A stretch of DNA of 64,000 nt from JACDAN01 sp035535195 (GTDB lineage: Bacteria; Actinomycetota; Thermoleophilia; Gaiellales; Gaiellaceae): positions 1-64,000 of the forward strand of contig DATLQK010000026.1 of assembly GCA_035535195.1 (NCBI GenBank), given 5' to 3'. Below, piece after piece: positions 22,575 through 31,784 of the stretch (the first letter of the stretch is position 1; each line of letters starts with the position of its first letter). The notes beneath the pieces are model-generated. The model worked only from the letters and a program-made list of their open reading frames with translations. It had not been told where the DNA came from and ran no database searches. The position numbers were made by a program, and so were the translations under genes.

Positions 22575-25500
22575 GTGAGGCTTGGCCTGAAGCGGCGGCG
22601 CCCGGCGCTACTCGCCGTAGCGGCAGCGGCACTCATTGCCCTCCCCGCAGCCACCGCCTCGGACACTCCAAATCCGACCTCGGTCACGATCGCGGGATCG
22701 CTCCAGTCGGAGCTCGGCTGCGCGGGCGACTGGGACGCCGGCTGCTCGGCCACCCACCTGACCTTCGACGCGAGTGACGGAGTCTGGCAAGGGACGTTCG
22801 CGCTGCCGGTAGGCAGCTACGAGTACAAGGCTGCGCTCAACGACTCGTGGACGGAGAACTACGGGCTGCACGCGACGCGCGACGGCGCCAACATCCTCCT
22901 CAGCCTCGCCGCCGCAGGCAGCGTCAAGTTCTACTACGACCACGAGACCCACTGGGCGACGGACAACCGCAGCTCAGTGATCGCAGTCGCGCCTGGAAGC
23001 TTCCAGTCGGAGCTCGGCTGCCCCGCCGACTGGGACCCCGGATGCCTGCGGTCGTGGCTCCAGGATCCGGACGGCGACGGGATCCACTCGTTCTCGACGA
23101 CCGCCCTGCCGCAGGGGTCGTACGAGACGAAGGTCGCGATCAACGAGAGCTGGGACGAGAACTACGGCGAGGGCGGCGTGCCGAACGGCGCCAACATCCC
23201 GTTCACCGTCCCGTCGGCGAACGCGAAGGTGACGTTCACCTACAACGCCACGACCCACGTCCTCACCGTGACGGCGCCCGCCGACCACGGCGACCTGTCG
23301 CACTTCGACCTGGCGCGCAAGGACTGCCTGGGGACGGCGCGCAACCGGACGTCGAAGGTCTGGTACACGGTCGCGGACGGCGTCCTGAGCGACACCTACT
23401 ACCCGACGGTCGACAACACGAATGTCGAGACGCTCCAGTACCTCGTCACCGACGGCTCCTCCTTCACCGACCTGCAAACCCGCGACATGACCTATTCCGT
23501 CGCCGCCGTGGCCGGGTCCGGCGGGATGGCCTGCACGGTCACGGCGACCGCGAAGAGCGGCAAGTACCAGATCGCGACGACCTACATCACCAACCCGAGC
23601 CGGAACACGGTGCTGATGCGCGTCAGGTTCGAGCCGCAGCAGAGCGGCCTGCGGCTGTACGTGCGCCTCGATCCGACTCTGAACGGCAACGGGGGCGGTG
23701 GAGCCGGTAACGGCGGCGCCGACTCTGCCACGGTCGACACCTCCACAGGGCATCCCGTGCTCGTCTCGTACGACCCGGTCACGACGACGAATGCGGTGAA
23801 CCGGGACTATGCCCAGCCCGTCTACGCCGCACTCGACGGGCCTTTCTCGGAGGCCTCGAGCGGCTTCGCCGGCAGTGCCAGCGACGGCCTGAAGCAGCTC
23901 GACACGACGCACGCCCTGACCGGCGGACCGGACGCCGCGAACGGCAACGTCACGCAGACCGCGCGGCTCGTCCTCGATCCCCGAGGACGTGCCACCCTCG
24001 CGCTCGGCTTCGGCGCGTCGCAGGCCCAGGCTGTGCAGACGGCAGGCGCCTCGTGCGCCGCCGGCTTCCGCCGCACGCTCCGAGACTACGCCGCGGGCTG
24101 GCAGCGCTACGACCGTTCGCTCCGCAGGCCGTCGCACAAGCTGCCCGGCCTCGGTGCGGCGACGGTCGGGGAGCTCCACGACGCCTACTACCTGAGCGCC
24201 AACGTGATCAAGGCATCGGAGGACAAGACCTTCCGCGGCGCGATCGTCGCCAGCCTGGCCTCACCGTGGGGCCAGGCGATCTCGGCCGGCGACGCGGTGA
24301 ACACGTACTTCGGCTCCTACCGCGAGGTCTTCGCGCGCGACCTCTACGAGGCGTGGACCGGGCTCGTCTCGGCTGGTGACAGGCGGACCGCGCGTGCTGC
24401 GACCCGGTTCCTGTTCGAGCGGCAGCAGCTCCCGGACGGCTCGATGCCGCGCAACAGCCTCGTGAACGGCAAGGTCGCGCCGGATTCGTTTGGGACGCAG
24501 CTCGACGAGACCGCCTACCCGATCCTGATGGCGTACCAGCTCGGCCTGGACGACCCGGTGCTCTACGCGAACCACATCAGGCCAGCTGCGAACTTCGTGG
24601 CCGCGCACGGCCCCGCCTTCGGCGTCGAGCGCTGGGAGGAGCAGAGCGGCTACTCGCCGTCGACGATCGCCGCCGAGATCGCAGGGCTCGTGGCGGCCGC
24701 ACGGCTGGCACGTGAGAACGGCGACGCCGCGGCTGCCGCCGTCTGGCTCGGCGTCGCGGACAGCTGGCAGCGGCAGATCAAGAGTTGGACGGTGACGACG
24801 AACGGCCCGCGCGCGGCCCACCCGTACTTCCTCCGGCTCTCGAAGACCGGCGACCCGAACGCGGCGATTACCTACAACGTCGGGAACGGCGGGCCGACGC
24901 TCGACCAGCGGGACGTGATCGACGCAGGGTTCCTCGAGCTCGTCCGGCTGGGCGCGTTGTCGAAGAACGACCAGGACGTAGCGCGGTCGCTCGACGTGGT
25001 CGACGCCACGATCAAAAGCACGACGCCGAGCGGCGACGGCTGGCACCGGTACAACGGCGACGGCTACGGCGACCGCGGATCCGATGGCCGTCCGTGGGCG
25101 CCGAGCGGGCAAGGCACCGGCCACCTGTGGCCGGCGCTGTCGGCGGAACGCGGCGAGCACGAGCTGGTCACCGGTGACCGGGGCCGGGCGGCGTCGCTCC
25201 TTCTCGGCATGCGCCGATTTGCCTCAGGCGTCGGCCTGATCCCCGAGCAGGACTGGGAGCTGCCCGACCTCGCTCGCTCGCCCTTCGGCACCGACCCCAC
25301 CGTCGCCTCGATCGGCTTCGTGAACGGCGGCGCAGCGGGATCGGCATCGCCGCTCACCTGGTCGGCCGCGTCGTTCGTCCGTCTGTTCGCGAACATCGGC
25401 GCGAAGCGCAACCTCCTGCTCCCTGCGGCGACGCACGCGCGCTACGTGAAGCACACGCAGGGGACGACCGCCTTGACGGTCACGAGCCCCGCTGACAACA

Positions 25501-26447
25501 CGGCCGTAACGGGCTCACCGATGACCGTCACCGGCACCTCCTCGCCCGGCAATACCGTCTACATCGCTGCCACGAACACCGACGCGAACTCGGCGACGAC
25601 GATCGTGTCGACGCGGGTCGGCTCGAGTGGCTCGTTCAGCCTCGACGTCCCGGTCACGGGCGGGACGACCGTGCTCAACGTCGTCGCCGTCAGCCGCGCC
25701 GGCGGGACGGCGCTGGTCAAGCGCACGGTGGTCTTCGACTTCGTACCCGGGACGCTGCTGCTCGACGTGACGGACCCGAACGGCGACGACAACGGCGCCG
25801 GGAACTACGCCTACCCCACGTCCGCGGCCTTCCATCCAGGCGCCTTCGACATCCAGCGCTTCCAGGTCTACGACTCCGGCGACCGGGTCACCTTCCGCCT
25901 GCAGACCCGCGATCTCTCGGAAACCTTCGGCAGCCCGCTCGGCGCGCAGCTCGTCGACGTCTACGTCCACGTACCGGGCGTGTCGCCCGTTTCGACGGCC
26001 GCTGCGAATGCGACGCGGAACTTCTCGATCGCCCCAACGTTCGCGTGGAACAGGCTGATCCAGGTGCAGGGCTTCGGCCAGCGCTACGAGGACGCCGGGG
26101 GCGCCGCGCTCGGCACGGTGACGATCACCGGGAACGCGATCTCGCGCTTCATCACCTTCAGCGTTACGAAGGCATCCCTCGGGCAACCGGCCTCGGGCTG
26201 GGGCTTCACGGTCGTTCTCACCGGCCAAGACGGCTTCAGCTCGGATCAGGCACGAGGCTTCCAGCCGACGCCGCAGGACTTCCAGTTCGGGGTGTGCGCG
26301 GCGCCGAGCGCCGACCCGCACTGCACGTTCAACCCGAGCCTGGTCCCGAAAGCGGTGGACGTCATCACCGGCCCGGGGGTCGCGCAGACAACCGAGCTCG
26401 ATTACCTGCTCGGCCCGGTCGTCCTGAGCGGCGTCAGCATCCCGTAG
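22575..26447 (+). CDS. secreted glucodextranase-like GH15 enzyme
   Basis: 1290 residues. A signal peptide of about 28 residues is followed by two X25-type starch-binding modules (about 35-130 and 137-232; both contain FQSELGCPADWDPGC-like cores). Next come the GH15 N-terminal beta-sandwich (about 250-500), the (alpha/alpha)6 GH15 catalytic barrel (about 520-945), an Ig-like domain B (about 950-1040) and a glucodextranase-C/SLH-like binding module (from LLLDVTDPNGDDNGAG). Likely acid Glu688/Glu689 in RWEEQSGYSPST and base Glu858 in WPALSAERGEHEL match the family. It should release glucose from alpha-glucans (starch or alpha-1,6-dextran) outside the cell. Confidence 0.9.
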   Translation: MRLGLKRRRPALLAVAAAALIALPAATASDTPNPTSVTIAGSLQSELGCAGDWDAGCSATHLTFDASDGVWQGTFALPVGSYEYKAALNDSWTENYGLHATRDGANILLSLAAAGSVKFYYDHETHWATDNRSSVIAVAPGSFQSELGCPADWDPGCLRSWLQDPDGDGIHSFSTTALPQGSYETKVAINESWDENYGEGGVPNGANIPFTVPSANAKVTFTYNATTHVLTVTAPADHGDLSHFDLARKDCLGTARNRTSKVWYTVADGVLSDTYYPTVDNTNVETLQYLVTDGSSFTDLQTRDMTYSVAAVAGSGGMACTVTATAKSGKYQIATTYITNPSRNTVLMRVRFEPQQSGLRLYVRLDPTLNGNGGGGAGNGGADSATVDTSTGHPVLVSYDPVTTTNAVNRDYAQPVYAALDGPFSEASSGFAGSASDGLKQLDTTHALTGGPDAANGNVTQTARLVLDPRGRATLALGFGASQAQAVQTAGASCAAGFRRTLRDYAAGWQRYDRSLRRPSHKLPGLGAATVGELHDAYYLSANVIKASEDKTFRGAIVASLASPWGQAISAGDAVNTYFGSYREVFARDLYEAWTGLVSAGDRRTARAATRFLFERQQLPDGSMPRNSLVNGKVAPDSFGTQLDETAYPILMAYQLGLDDPVLYANHIRPAANFVAAHGPAFGVERWEEQSGYSPSTIAAEIAGLVAAARLARENGDAAAAAVWLGVADSWQRQIKSWTVTTNGPRAAHPYFLRLSKTGDPNAAITYNVGNGGPTLDQRDVIDAGFLELVRLGALSKNDQDVARSLDVVDATIKSTTPSGDGWHRYNGDGYGDRGSDGRPWAPSGQGTGHLWPALSAERGEHELVTGDRGRAASLLLGMRRFASGVGLIPEQDWELPDLARSPFGTDPTVASIGFVNGGAAGSASPLTWSAASFVRLFANIGAKRNLLLPAATHARYVKHTQGTTALTVTSPADNTAVTGSPMTVTGTSSPGNTVYIAATNTDANSATTIVSTRVGSSGSFSLDVPVTGGTTVLNVVAVSRAGGTALVKRTVVFDFVPGTLLLDVTDPNGDDNGAGNYAYPTSAAFHPGAFDIQRFQVYDSGDRVTFRLQTRDLSETFGSPLGAQLVDVYVHVPGVSPVSTAAANATRNFSIAPTFAWNRLIQVQGFGQRYEDAGGAALGTVTITGNAISRFITFSVTKASLGQPASGWGFTVVLTGQDGFSSDQARGFQPTPQDFQFGVCAAPSADPHCTFNPSLVPKAVDVITGPGVAQTTELDYLLGPVVLSGVSIP

Positions 26448-26579
26448 CTCGCGGACCGCTTTAGAGCGGCGGCTGGCGAGAGATCCTTGTGTCGGAGTCG
26501 GACATTGCGTCGGCCCGCGAGCTCCTCGCGAGAGCATCAGGGTAAGCAGCCGCAGGGGGACAGGGCTCGCTGCTCAGAA

Positions 26580-26601
26580 GGGGAAACCTCCCGGTTTCCC
26601 C
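26580..26601. terminator. hairpin between GH15 gene and tRNA-Val
   Basis: GGGGAAACC, TCCC, GGTTTCCCC: perfect 9-bp arms. On the minus strand it lies 56 bases past the tRNA and is followed by TTCT, so it probably ends the tRNA transcript. The gap 26448-26656 also has a small CCGCT-TTAG-AGCGG hairpin just past the GH15 stop and a CATCAC-TAC-GTGATG hairpin (26644-26658) at the tRNA 3' end. I see no gene in it. Confidence 0.6.
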
Positions 26602-26656
26602 AAACCCCTTCCACCTGCCGCCCGAGCCCCCGGCTCGGCCGGCCATCACTACGTGA

Positions 26657-26729
26657 TGGGCGGTACTGGGCTCGAACCAGTGACCCCCAGCTTGTCGAGC
26701 TGGTGCTCTCCCAACTGAGCTAACCGCCC
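26657..26729 (-). tRNA. tRNA-Val (anticodon GAC)
   Basis: 73 bases, CCA not encoded. Acceptor GGGCGGT/ACCGCCC, D arm GCTC/GAGC, anticodon stem CCAGC/GCTGG with loop TCGACAA, T arm ACTGG/CCAGT with loop TTCGAGC, and discriminator A73. Anticodon GAC reads GUC/GUU; A35, C36 and A73 are the valine identity bases. Position 33, nearly always U, is C here. Confidence 0.92.
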
Positions 26730-26783
26730 CGGTGCCATCCGCAAGCTCCGCGGACGAGCCATCGTAGCTCACATTGGCGCGGC

Positions 26784-29309
26784 CTACCGCAGGGCGGCCG
26801 GGCGAAGGAGCGGGAGCGCCGTCGGCTCCTCGGCCCGTTGCTTCCAGGCGCGCTGGCCGCGCCGGCGGAGGTAGCCGCTCACCTCGCCGCCGGGCATCGG
26901 ACGGCTGTAGTGGAAGCCTTGCCCGTAACGGCAGTGGAGCTTCGCGATCTCGACGGCGGCGGGAGACTCGATCCCCTCGAGGACGACGTCGAGCGAAAGC
27001 GACTCCGCCAGCCGGACGATCGCGACGATGAAGGCCTCGCCGCTCGGGTGGTCATCCAGCCCGTCGACGAACTCCTTGGCGATCTTCACGCAGTCGATCG
27101 GCAAGTCCCGGAGGTGCGCCAGTGACGAGTAGCCGGTGCCGAAGTCGTCGAGCGCGACGCGGACGCCGCGGGCGCGGAGCTCCGCCAACTGCGCGAGCGT
27201 CACCGCCGGGTCGCGGAGCGCGGCGCTTTCGGTGATCTCGACCAGCAGAGCCTCGGCCGGCACGCCGGCCTGCTCGAGCGCCCAGTCGACGTCGGCGAGC
27301 AGTGTTTCGCCGACGACGTCGGAGGGTGCGACGTTGACAGAGACCATCACGTCGCCGCAGACGCGGCGCCACTCGGCCGCATTGGCGCAGGCTTCCGTGA
27401 CCACGAGACGCGTGAGCGCGGCCGAGAGGCCCCGCTCTTCGGCGAGTGGGATGAAAACGCCGGGCGCGAGCAGCCCGAGGTCCGGATGCCGCCAGCGGGC
27501 GAGCGCCTCCAGGGCGTACACACCGCTGTCGGCGAGCGAGATGATCGGCTGGTAGTGCACTTCGAGCTCACCGCGCTCGACGCCACGTTCCAGCGCCGAC
27601 GCAAGCTCCTGCCGCTGCTTGACCCGTTCGTGCATCTCGGGCACGTACAGGGAGAACGCCCGCTTCCCCGCGTCCTTCGCCGCGTACATCGCGACGTCCG
27701 CGTTTCGGAGCAATTCTTCCACCGTGGTCGCGTATGGGCCGCCGGCGGCGACGCCGATGCTCGCGCGAATGCGGATCTCACGGCCGGCGAGGAAGAACGG
27801 GAGGTCGAAGAGGGCCAGGATCTCCTGTGCGAACTCACCCGCGACCTGATCGGAGCCGGTCGCGAGGAGCGCGAACTCGTCGCCGCCGAAGCGCGAGACG
27901 GCCGTGCCGGGTGCCAGGGCACGGAGTCTCCGCGCGACCTCACCGAGGAGCTCGTCGCCGGCGGTGTGGCCCAGGCTGTCGTTCACTGTCTTGAAGTCGT
28001 CGAGGTCGACGAACAGCACCGTCGGCTGCGGCGCGCCGGCCCGCGCAGCAGCGAGTGCGTCGCCGAGGAGGATCGTGAAGCGGGCCCGGTTCGGGAGGCG
28101 GGTCAGCGCGTCGGTGAAGGCCATGTCGTGCAGCTCCTCGAGGATCCGGTCGCGCTCGAGGACGGCGCCGGCGTGCTGGGCGAACGCCGTGAGCAGCTTG
28201 CCGTCGTGGGCAGTGAACGTCGCGACGTCGCTGCCCCGGTTCGACACGCACAGCATCGCCGCCACCTCGTCGCCCACTCCGAGCGCCGTGACGATCGCGT
28301 CGTCCGCGTCGATCTCTTCGAGGTAGGTATCCAGGAGATGGGCCTCGCGGTTGCGGGAGAGCACGATCGTCGTGCCGGCGATCCTCAGCGCCTCGAGGGC
28401 AAGTGAGAACGCCGGGGTGAGCTCGAGGGGAGCGAGCTCGGTCGACGTGGCTCCGGCCGCCGCCGTCACGGCCGGAGCGCCCGTCTTCCGCGGGAGCAAC
28501 ACGATCGAGGCCTTCTCTGCGGCCACGAGGTCGCGGCTCGCGCTGAGCAGCTCCCGTACCGCTCCCGCGAGGTCGGGCGCTTCGTGGATCCGACGCATCG
28601 CGCCGTAGAGGAATTCGGTGTGCCGGTGCCGGTGCCGCTGCCTGACCGAGACGTAGAAGGCCGCCGCGCACGCCGCCGCCGGCCCGAGGATGAGCCAGAC
28701 CGCCCGCGCGTCCACGTGGAGGAGCTGGACGGCGATCAGCGCGACACTTGCGGACATCACGCTGGAGCCGACGGCGAGCCCGACGAGGAGCGGAAGTTCA
28801 CGGAGCATGCCGCTGCCGCTCGCGATCCGGATCACGAGCGACACGACGGCGACGCCGAGCAGCGCAGCCGCGACGGCGGCGGCCAGGGCGCCGAGCCAGC
28901 CTGCGAGCCCGAACGTGTCTCCGTGGCTCGCGATCGTCTGAAACACGGTGATCGCGACGCAGCAGGTCAGCGCATAGAGCGCAAGGTTGAACGCCGCCTT
29001 GATCAGGCGCTGTCGGCGCAACACGAGGACTGCCACCAGTCCGCCCAGAAGCTGCGACGCGAGCAGCTCGCCGGGCGTCAGCGTGAAGAGCCCCAGGACG
29101 ACCGCGACGTCGCTCAGCGAGAGGCTGTGCGCCTGGCCGCGGAAGTGGAGATGGATCGGGCACGCCTCCGTCACCGTCAAGAGCAGGGCGACGACGACGA
29201 ACGCTCCGGCGAAGCCGGCGGGCGCCGCGCGTCCTCGGTCGACGGCGACGAGGAAGGTCGCCGCCGCCGCGATCGCAACAGCCGACGTGAGCGCTGCCAC
29301 CTGGAGCAT
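26784..29309 (-). CDS. membrane GGDEF-EAL cyclic di-GMP protein
   Basis: 841 residues from the ATG at MLQVAALTSAVA; earlier starts would run into the subtilase gene. An N-terminal membrane domain of about seven to eight helices is followed by a GAF-like domain (about 270-425), a GGDEF domain with intact RFGGDEF and an EAL domain. The catalytic residues of EAL phosphodiesterases are present: EALARW, SVNV, EITE, DDFGTGYSS, VKI and EGIE. No RxxD inhibitory site precedes GGDEF. It could both make and break c-di-GMP, switched by the sensor region. It ends near the tRNA and overlaps no other gene with this start. Confidence 0.9.
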   Translation of the reverse strand: MLQVAALTSAVAIAAAATFLVAVDRGRAAPAGFAGAFVVVALLLTVTEACPIHLHFRGQAHSLSLSDVAVVLGLFTLTPGELLASQLLGGLVAVLVLRRQRLIKAAFNLALYALTCCVAITVFQTIASHGDTFGLAGWLGALAAAVAAALLGVAVVSLVIRIASGSGMLRELPLLVGLAVGSSVMSASVALIAVQLLHVDARAVWLILGPAAACAAAFYVSVRQRHRHRHTEFLYGAMRRIHEAPDLAGAVRELLSASRDLVAAEKASIVLLPRKTGAPAVTAAAGATSTELAPLELTPAFSLALEALRIAGTTIVLSRNREAHLLDTYLEEIDADDAIVTALGVGDEVAAMLCVSNRGSDVATFTAHDGKLLTAFAQHAGAVLERDRILEELHDMAFTDALTRLPNRARFTILLGDALAAARAGAPQPTVLFVDLDDFKTVNDSLGHTAGDELLGEVARRLRALAPGTAVSRFGGDEFALLATGSDQVAGEFAQEILALFDLPFFLAGREIRIRASIGVAAGGPYATTVEELLRNADVAMYAAKDAGKRAFSLYVPEMHERVKQRQELASALERGVERGELEVHYQPIISLADSGVYALEALARWRHPDLGLLAPGVFIPLAEERGLSAALTRLVVTEACANAAEWRRVCGDVMVSVNVAPSDVVGETLLADVDWALEQAGVPAEALLVEITESAALRDPAVTLAQLAELRARGVRVALDDFGTGYSSLAHLRDLPIDCVKIAKEFVDGLDDHPSGEAFIVAIVRLAESLSLDVVLEGIESPAAVEIAKLHCRYGQGFHYSRPMPGGEVSGYLRRRGQRAWKQRAEEPTALPLLRPAALR

Positions 29310-29368
29310 CTGTGGCGGCACAGCCGGGAGCGCCACACGGGCGGCGACGAACCGGCGCAGTCGGAGCG

Positions 29369-30904
29369 TCAGTTCCAGTCGGCGGTGGCCCACGAGTTCC
29401 CGGTCCAGGCGTCGCCGGACCAGCTGCTGCCGGACCACGAGCTGCCCGACCAGCTGCTCCCAGACCACGAGCTGCCCGACCAGCTGCTTCCAGACCAGGA
29501 GCTCCCCGACCAGCTGCTGCCGTTCCAGCTACCGCCCGACCAGGAGCTGCCGGCCGCCGCCGCCGAGGCGAGCGCGGCGGTGTCGACCGAGTTGCCGAAG
29601 ATGTCACGTTCACCGGTGAGGACGACGCCGTCCCGTGTCAGGTGATCCCGGCCGCGTGACGTCTCGAGCGAGCCCCTGCCCGTCGAGGCGGGAAAGCTCT
29701 GGCCCGTGTACGACCACGGCGGGTTCTTGCCCGCCATCTCGGCGAGCCGGATCTGGCCCGCGCCCTGCGCTTCCGAGTCGAAGCCGCCGAGCTTGCCGGC
29801 GTTGTCCTTCAGGAACCGCTTGAGAAGGTCCGGCGACATCTGCGGGTACTTCTCGAGGATCAGCGCGGCGGCACCTGCGACCACAGCCGTAGCCTGGGAG
29901 GTCCCGCTCCCTCGGAAGTACGTCTCCCCGAGGCGCGCCGACGGATGGTTCGCGTCGATGTACGAGTTGCCGACGCGGAGGCCCTGCAGGTGCGACCCCG
30001 GCGCGACCACGTCCGGCTTCTTGCAGCTTCCGCACCCGGCCGAGCTCGCGGAGTACGGCGCGACGTCGTCGTCCTTCCGGTTGACCGTCCCCATCGAGTC
30101 GGATGCCGCGACCGCGATGACGTACGGGTTGTAGGCCGGGTTCGCGAGCCCCGGCGCGCCGGCGCCGCGCTGGTACCCGGTGTTGCCGACGGCAGCGACG
30201 ACGACGATGCCCTTCTTCCAGGCCTGCTCGACCGCATAGGCGAGCGGATCGAGGTCGTACGTCTGCTTCGAGTTCGTCCCGTACGACAGGCTGAGGACGC
30301 GGATGTTCAGGCCGGGGTCGTGCGCGTGCTCAACGACCCAGTCGATCGCTGCGATCACCTGGGAGACGTCCGCCCCACCGTCCGCGGTTGCAACCTTGAG
30401 GTTGACGACGCGCGCATCCGGCGCGATGCCTCGATAGGCAGAGGCCGAGGTGGCCGAGTAGGGAGAGGTCAGGTCGCTCGAATGACCGGCGATCAGGCCG
30501 GCCATGAATGTTCCGTGGCCGTAGGTGTCGAGGCGGCTCAGGTTTGGCGCCTGGGATTCCAGCGAGAGGTCCGGCCCGTTGATGATCTTGCCGGGCGCGT
30601 CGAGCCCCGGAACCGGAGAGACGCCCGAGTCGATCACGGCGATGTCGATGCCGTCGCCCGCGTAGCCCGCGTCCCACCATCTCGGCGCGCCGATCGTGGT
30701 CGCGACGTTGAACATCGAGTTGGAGTCGAGGGCCGGGTCGTAGCCGCCTGTGGCGCCCCAGCTCGCGCCGGCGAGCGCCAGCACCGCTGCGCCGAGGAAA
30801 GCAGCCGTAAGACCAATCCGTCGAATCGAACGAGGGAGCTGCCGCAACACCGAATGAACCTCCCGAGCCGCAGTTACAAACGGCACCGTAGGGCTGCGGC
30901 GCAT
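29369..30904 (-). CDS. secreted subtilase with SSWSG repeat tail
   Basis: 511 residues. The N-terminal signal/anchor region ends about residue 50. The S8 domain has the triad Asp (IAVIDSGVSP), His (YGHGTFMAG) and Ser (GSGTSQATAVVAG). No clear inhibitor-type propeptide precedes it. After a spacer come eleven pentapeptides, mostly SSWSG, then the end ADWN. The tail is extracellular, flexible and Trp-rich, perhaps for binding the wall, a polysaccharide or another surface. It is divergent from the PAS-LuxR gene. Confidence 0.9.
   Translation of the reverse strand: MRRSPTVPFVTAAREVHSVLRQLPRSIRRIGLTAAFLGAAVLALAGASWGATGGYDPALDSNSMFNVATTIGAPRWWDAGYAGDGIDIAVIDSGVSPVPGLDAPGKIINGPDLSLESQAPNLSRLDTYGHGTFMAGLIAGHSSDLTSPYSATSASAYRGIAPDARVVNLKVATADGGADVSQVIAAIDWVVEHAHDPGLNIRVLSLSYGTNSKQTYDLDPLAYAVEQAWKKGIVVVAAVGNTGYQRGAGAPGLANPAYNPYVIAVAASDSMGTVNRKDDDVAPYSASSAGCGSCKKPDVVAPGSHLQGLRVGNSYIDANHPSARLGETYFRGSGTSQATAVVAGAAALILEKYPQMSPDLLKRFLKDNAGKLGGFDSEAQGAGQIRLAEMAGKNPPWSYTGQSFPASTGRGSLETSRGRDHLTRDGVVLTGERDIFGNSVDTAALASAAAAGSSWSGGSWNGSSWSGSSWSGSSWSGSSWSGSSWSGSSWSGSSWSGDAWTGNSWATADWN
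29384..29548 (-). repeat. eleven pentapeptide-coding repeats (SSWSG)
   Basis: 15-base units encode, in protein order, SSWSG, GSWNG, seven SSWSG, DAWTG and NSWAT. Synonymous positions vary in an alternating fashion (AGCTGCT and CGAGCT types), so the protein sequence is kept while the DNA has drifted. Confidence 0.9.
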
Positions 30905-31052
30905 CCGGGTCGTCCCCTGATCGGGGTAGCCACAGAGCCGTGGCGACAGACCCCTCGACTCAGGGATTCGCCTGACGCGTCCGCCTCTGTCGCCGCGCCT
31001 GGAAGCGAGCTACTGTCGAGGCATGAGGGGATCATCCTCAGAGGTTCCCCCC

Positions 31053-31082
31053 GGGGCTCCGACGACGGCCTGCCGGAGCCCC
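31053..31082. promoter_or_regulatory. GC-rich hairpin upstream of the PAS-LuxR gene
   Basis: GGGGCTCCG, 12 bases, CGGAGCCCC: a perfect 9-bp stem about 90 bases ahead of the regulator start, in the 270-base gap between two divergent genes. No T-run follows. It may be a leader structure or an operator. A smaller GAGG...CCTC hairpin lies just before it. I see no gene in the rest of this gap and cannot match it to a riboswitch class. Confidence 0.35.
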
Positions 31083-31174
31083 GCATGGTGGGAGAAGGGA
31101 GGCGATGCGCTGCGGCCACGCTTCGTCTCCCGACCGAAGACTTGCCGAAAAACCGGCTGCCTGTCGTGACACAG

Positions 31175-31780
31175 ATGCGTCATTTCGCGCCGGCCGAGGA
31201 GGATCCTTACTACGAGGAGCTTCGACGGATGGCTCCCGAGCTCGCCCGTTCCGTCGCGAAGCTGCGGGTGCCCGCGTACGTCCTCGACCGCACGGGGACG
31301 GTCCGCTGGATGAACGCGGCCGCCATCCGCCACTTCGGCGACCTCCGAGGCCAGCACATCGCCAACATCGTCGCGCCGGAGGACCGAACCCTCGCCCGGC
31401 AGGAGTTCACCTCGAAGGTGCTTGGCCTGACCGAGACGACCGAAGGCAGGGTGACGATCCGCACCGCGGAGGGCAAAAGCGTCCCGATCGACGTCAGCTC
31501 GACCCAGCTGATCGAGGGCAACACGATCATGGGTGTCTTCGGGCTTGCCGACCCCGCCGCCGAACCGGTGCCGGTGATCAATGCCGGGCCTCATCTGACC
31601 CCCCGTCAGATGGAAGTGCTTCGCCACCTGGCCGCCGGGCACTCGACGGAACGGATCGCCGCCGCCCTCGGGATCGCGACCGAGACGGTCAGGAATCACG
31701 TCCGCGGGATCATGGAACGGCTCGAGGTGCACAGCCGGCTCGAGGCCGTCATCCGCGCCCACTCGCTCGGGCTGATCTAG
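31175..31780 (+). CDS. PAS-LuxR transcriptional regulator
   Basis: 201 residues. A PAS fold spans about 25-125 (VPAYVLDRTGTVRWMNAAAI ... TIMGVFGLADP), followed by a LuxR/FixJ helix-turn-helix (LTPRQMEVLRHLAAGHSTER ... ETVRNHVRGIMERL). There is no receiver Asp, so it is not a standard response regulator; the PAS may sense a ligand, redox state or light. It is divergent from the SSWSG subtilase and could regulate it. The start ATG at MRHFAPAEE is chosen because upstream codons are not protein-like. Confidence 0.82.
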   Translation: MRHFAPAEEDPYYEELRRMAPELARSVAKLRVPAYVLDRTGTVRWMNAAAIRHFGDLRGQHIANIVAPEDRTLARQEFTSKVLGLTETTEGRVTIRTAEGKSVPIDVSSTQLIEGNTIMGVFGLADPAAEPVPVINAGPHLTPRQMEVLRHLAAGHSTERIAAALGIATETVRNHVRGIMERLEVHSRLEAVIRAHSLGLI

Positions 31781-31784
31781 TCGC

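Noticed and set aside
26461..26772. Minus-strand open frame of 103 residues
   Set aside because: It runs through the tRNA-Val gene.
29310..29468. Longer start for the GGDEF-EAL gene
   Set aside because: The extra residues are an Arg/Leu-rich out-of-phase reading of the subtilase repeat region; the ATG before helix 1 is better.
29384..29548. Regular short repeats as a CRISPR array
   Set aside because: The repeats are contiguous 15-base codon units without spacers inside a protein gene.
28584..29645. Plus-strand frame with DQLLPDHELP repeats
   Set aside because: Antisense reading of the SSWSG repeat of the subtilase; not a separate repeat protein.
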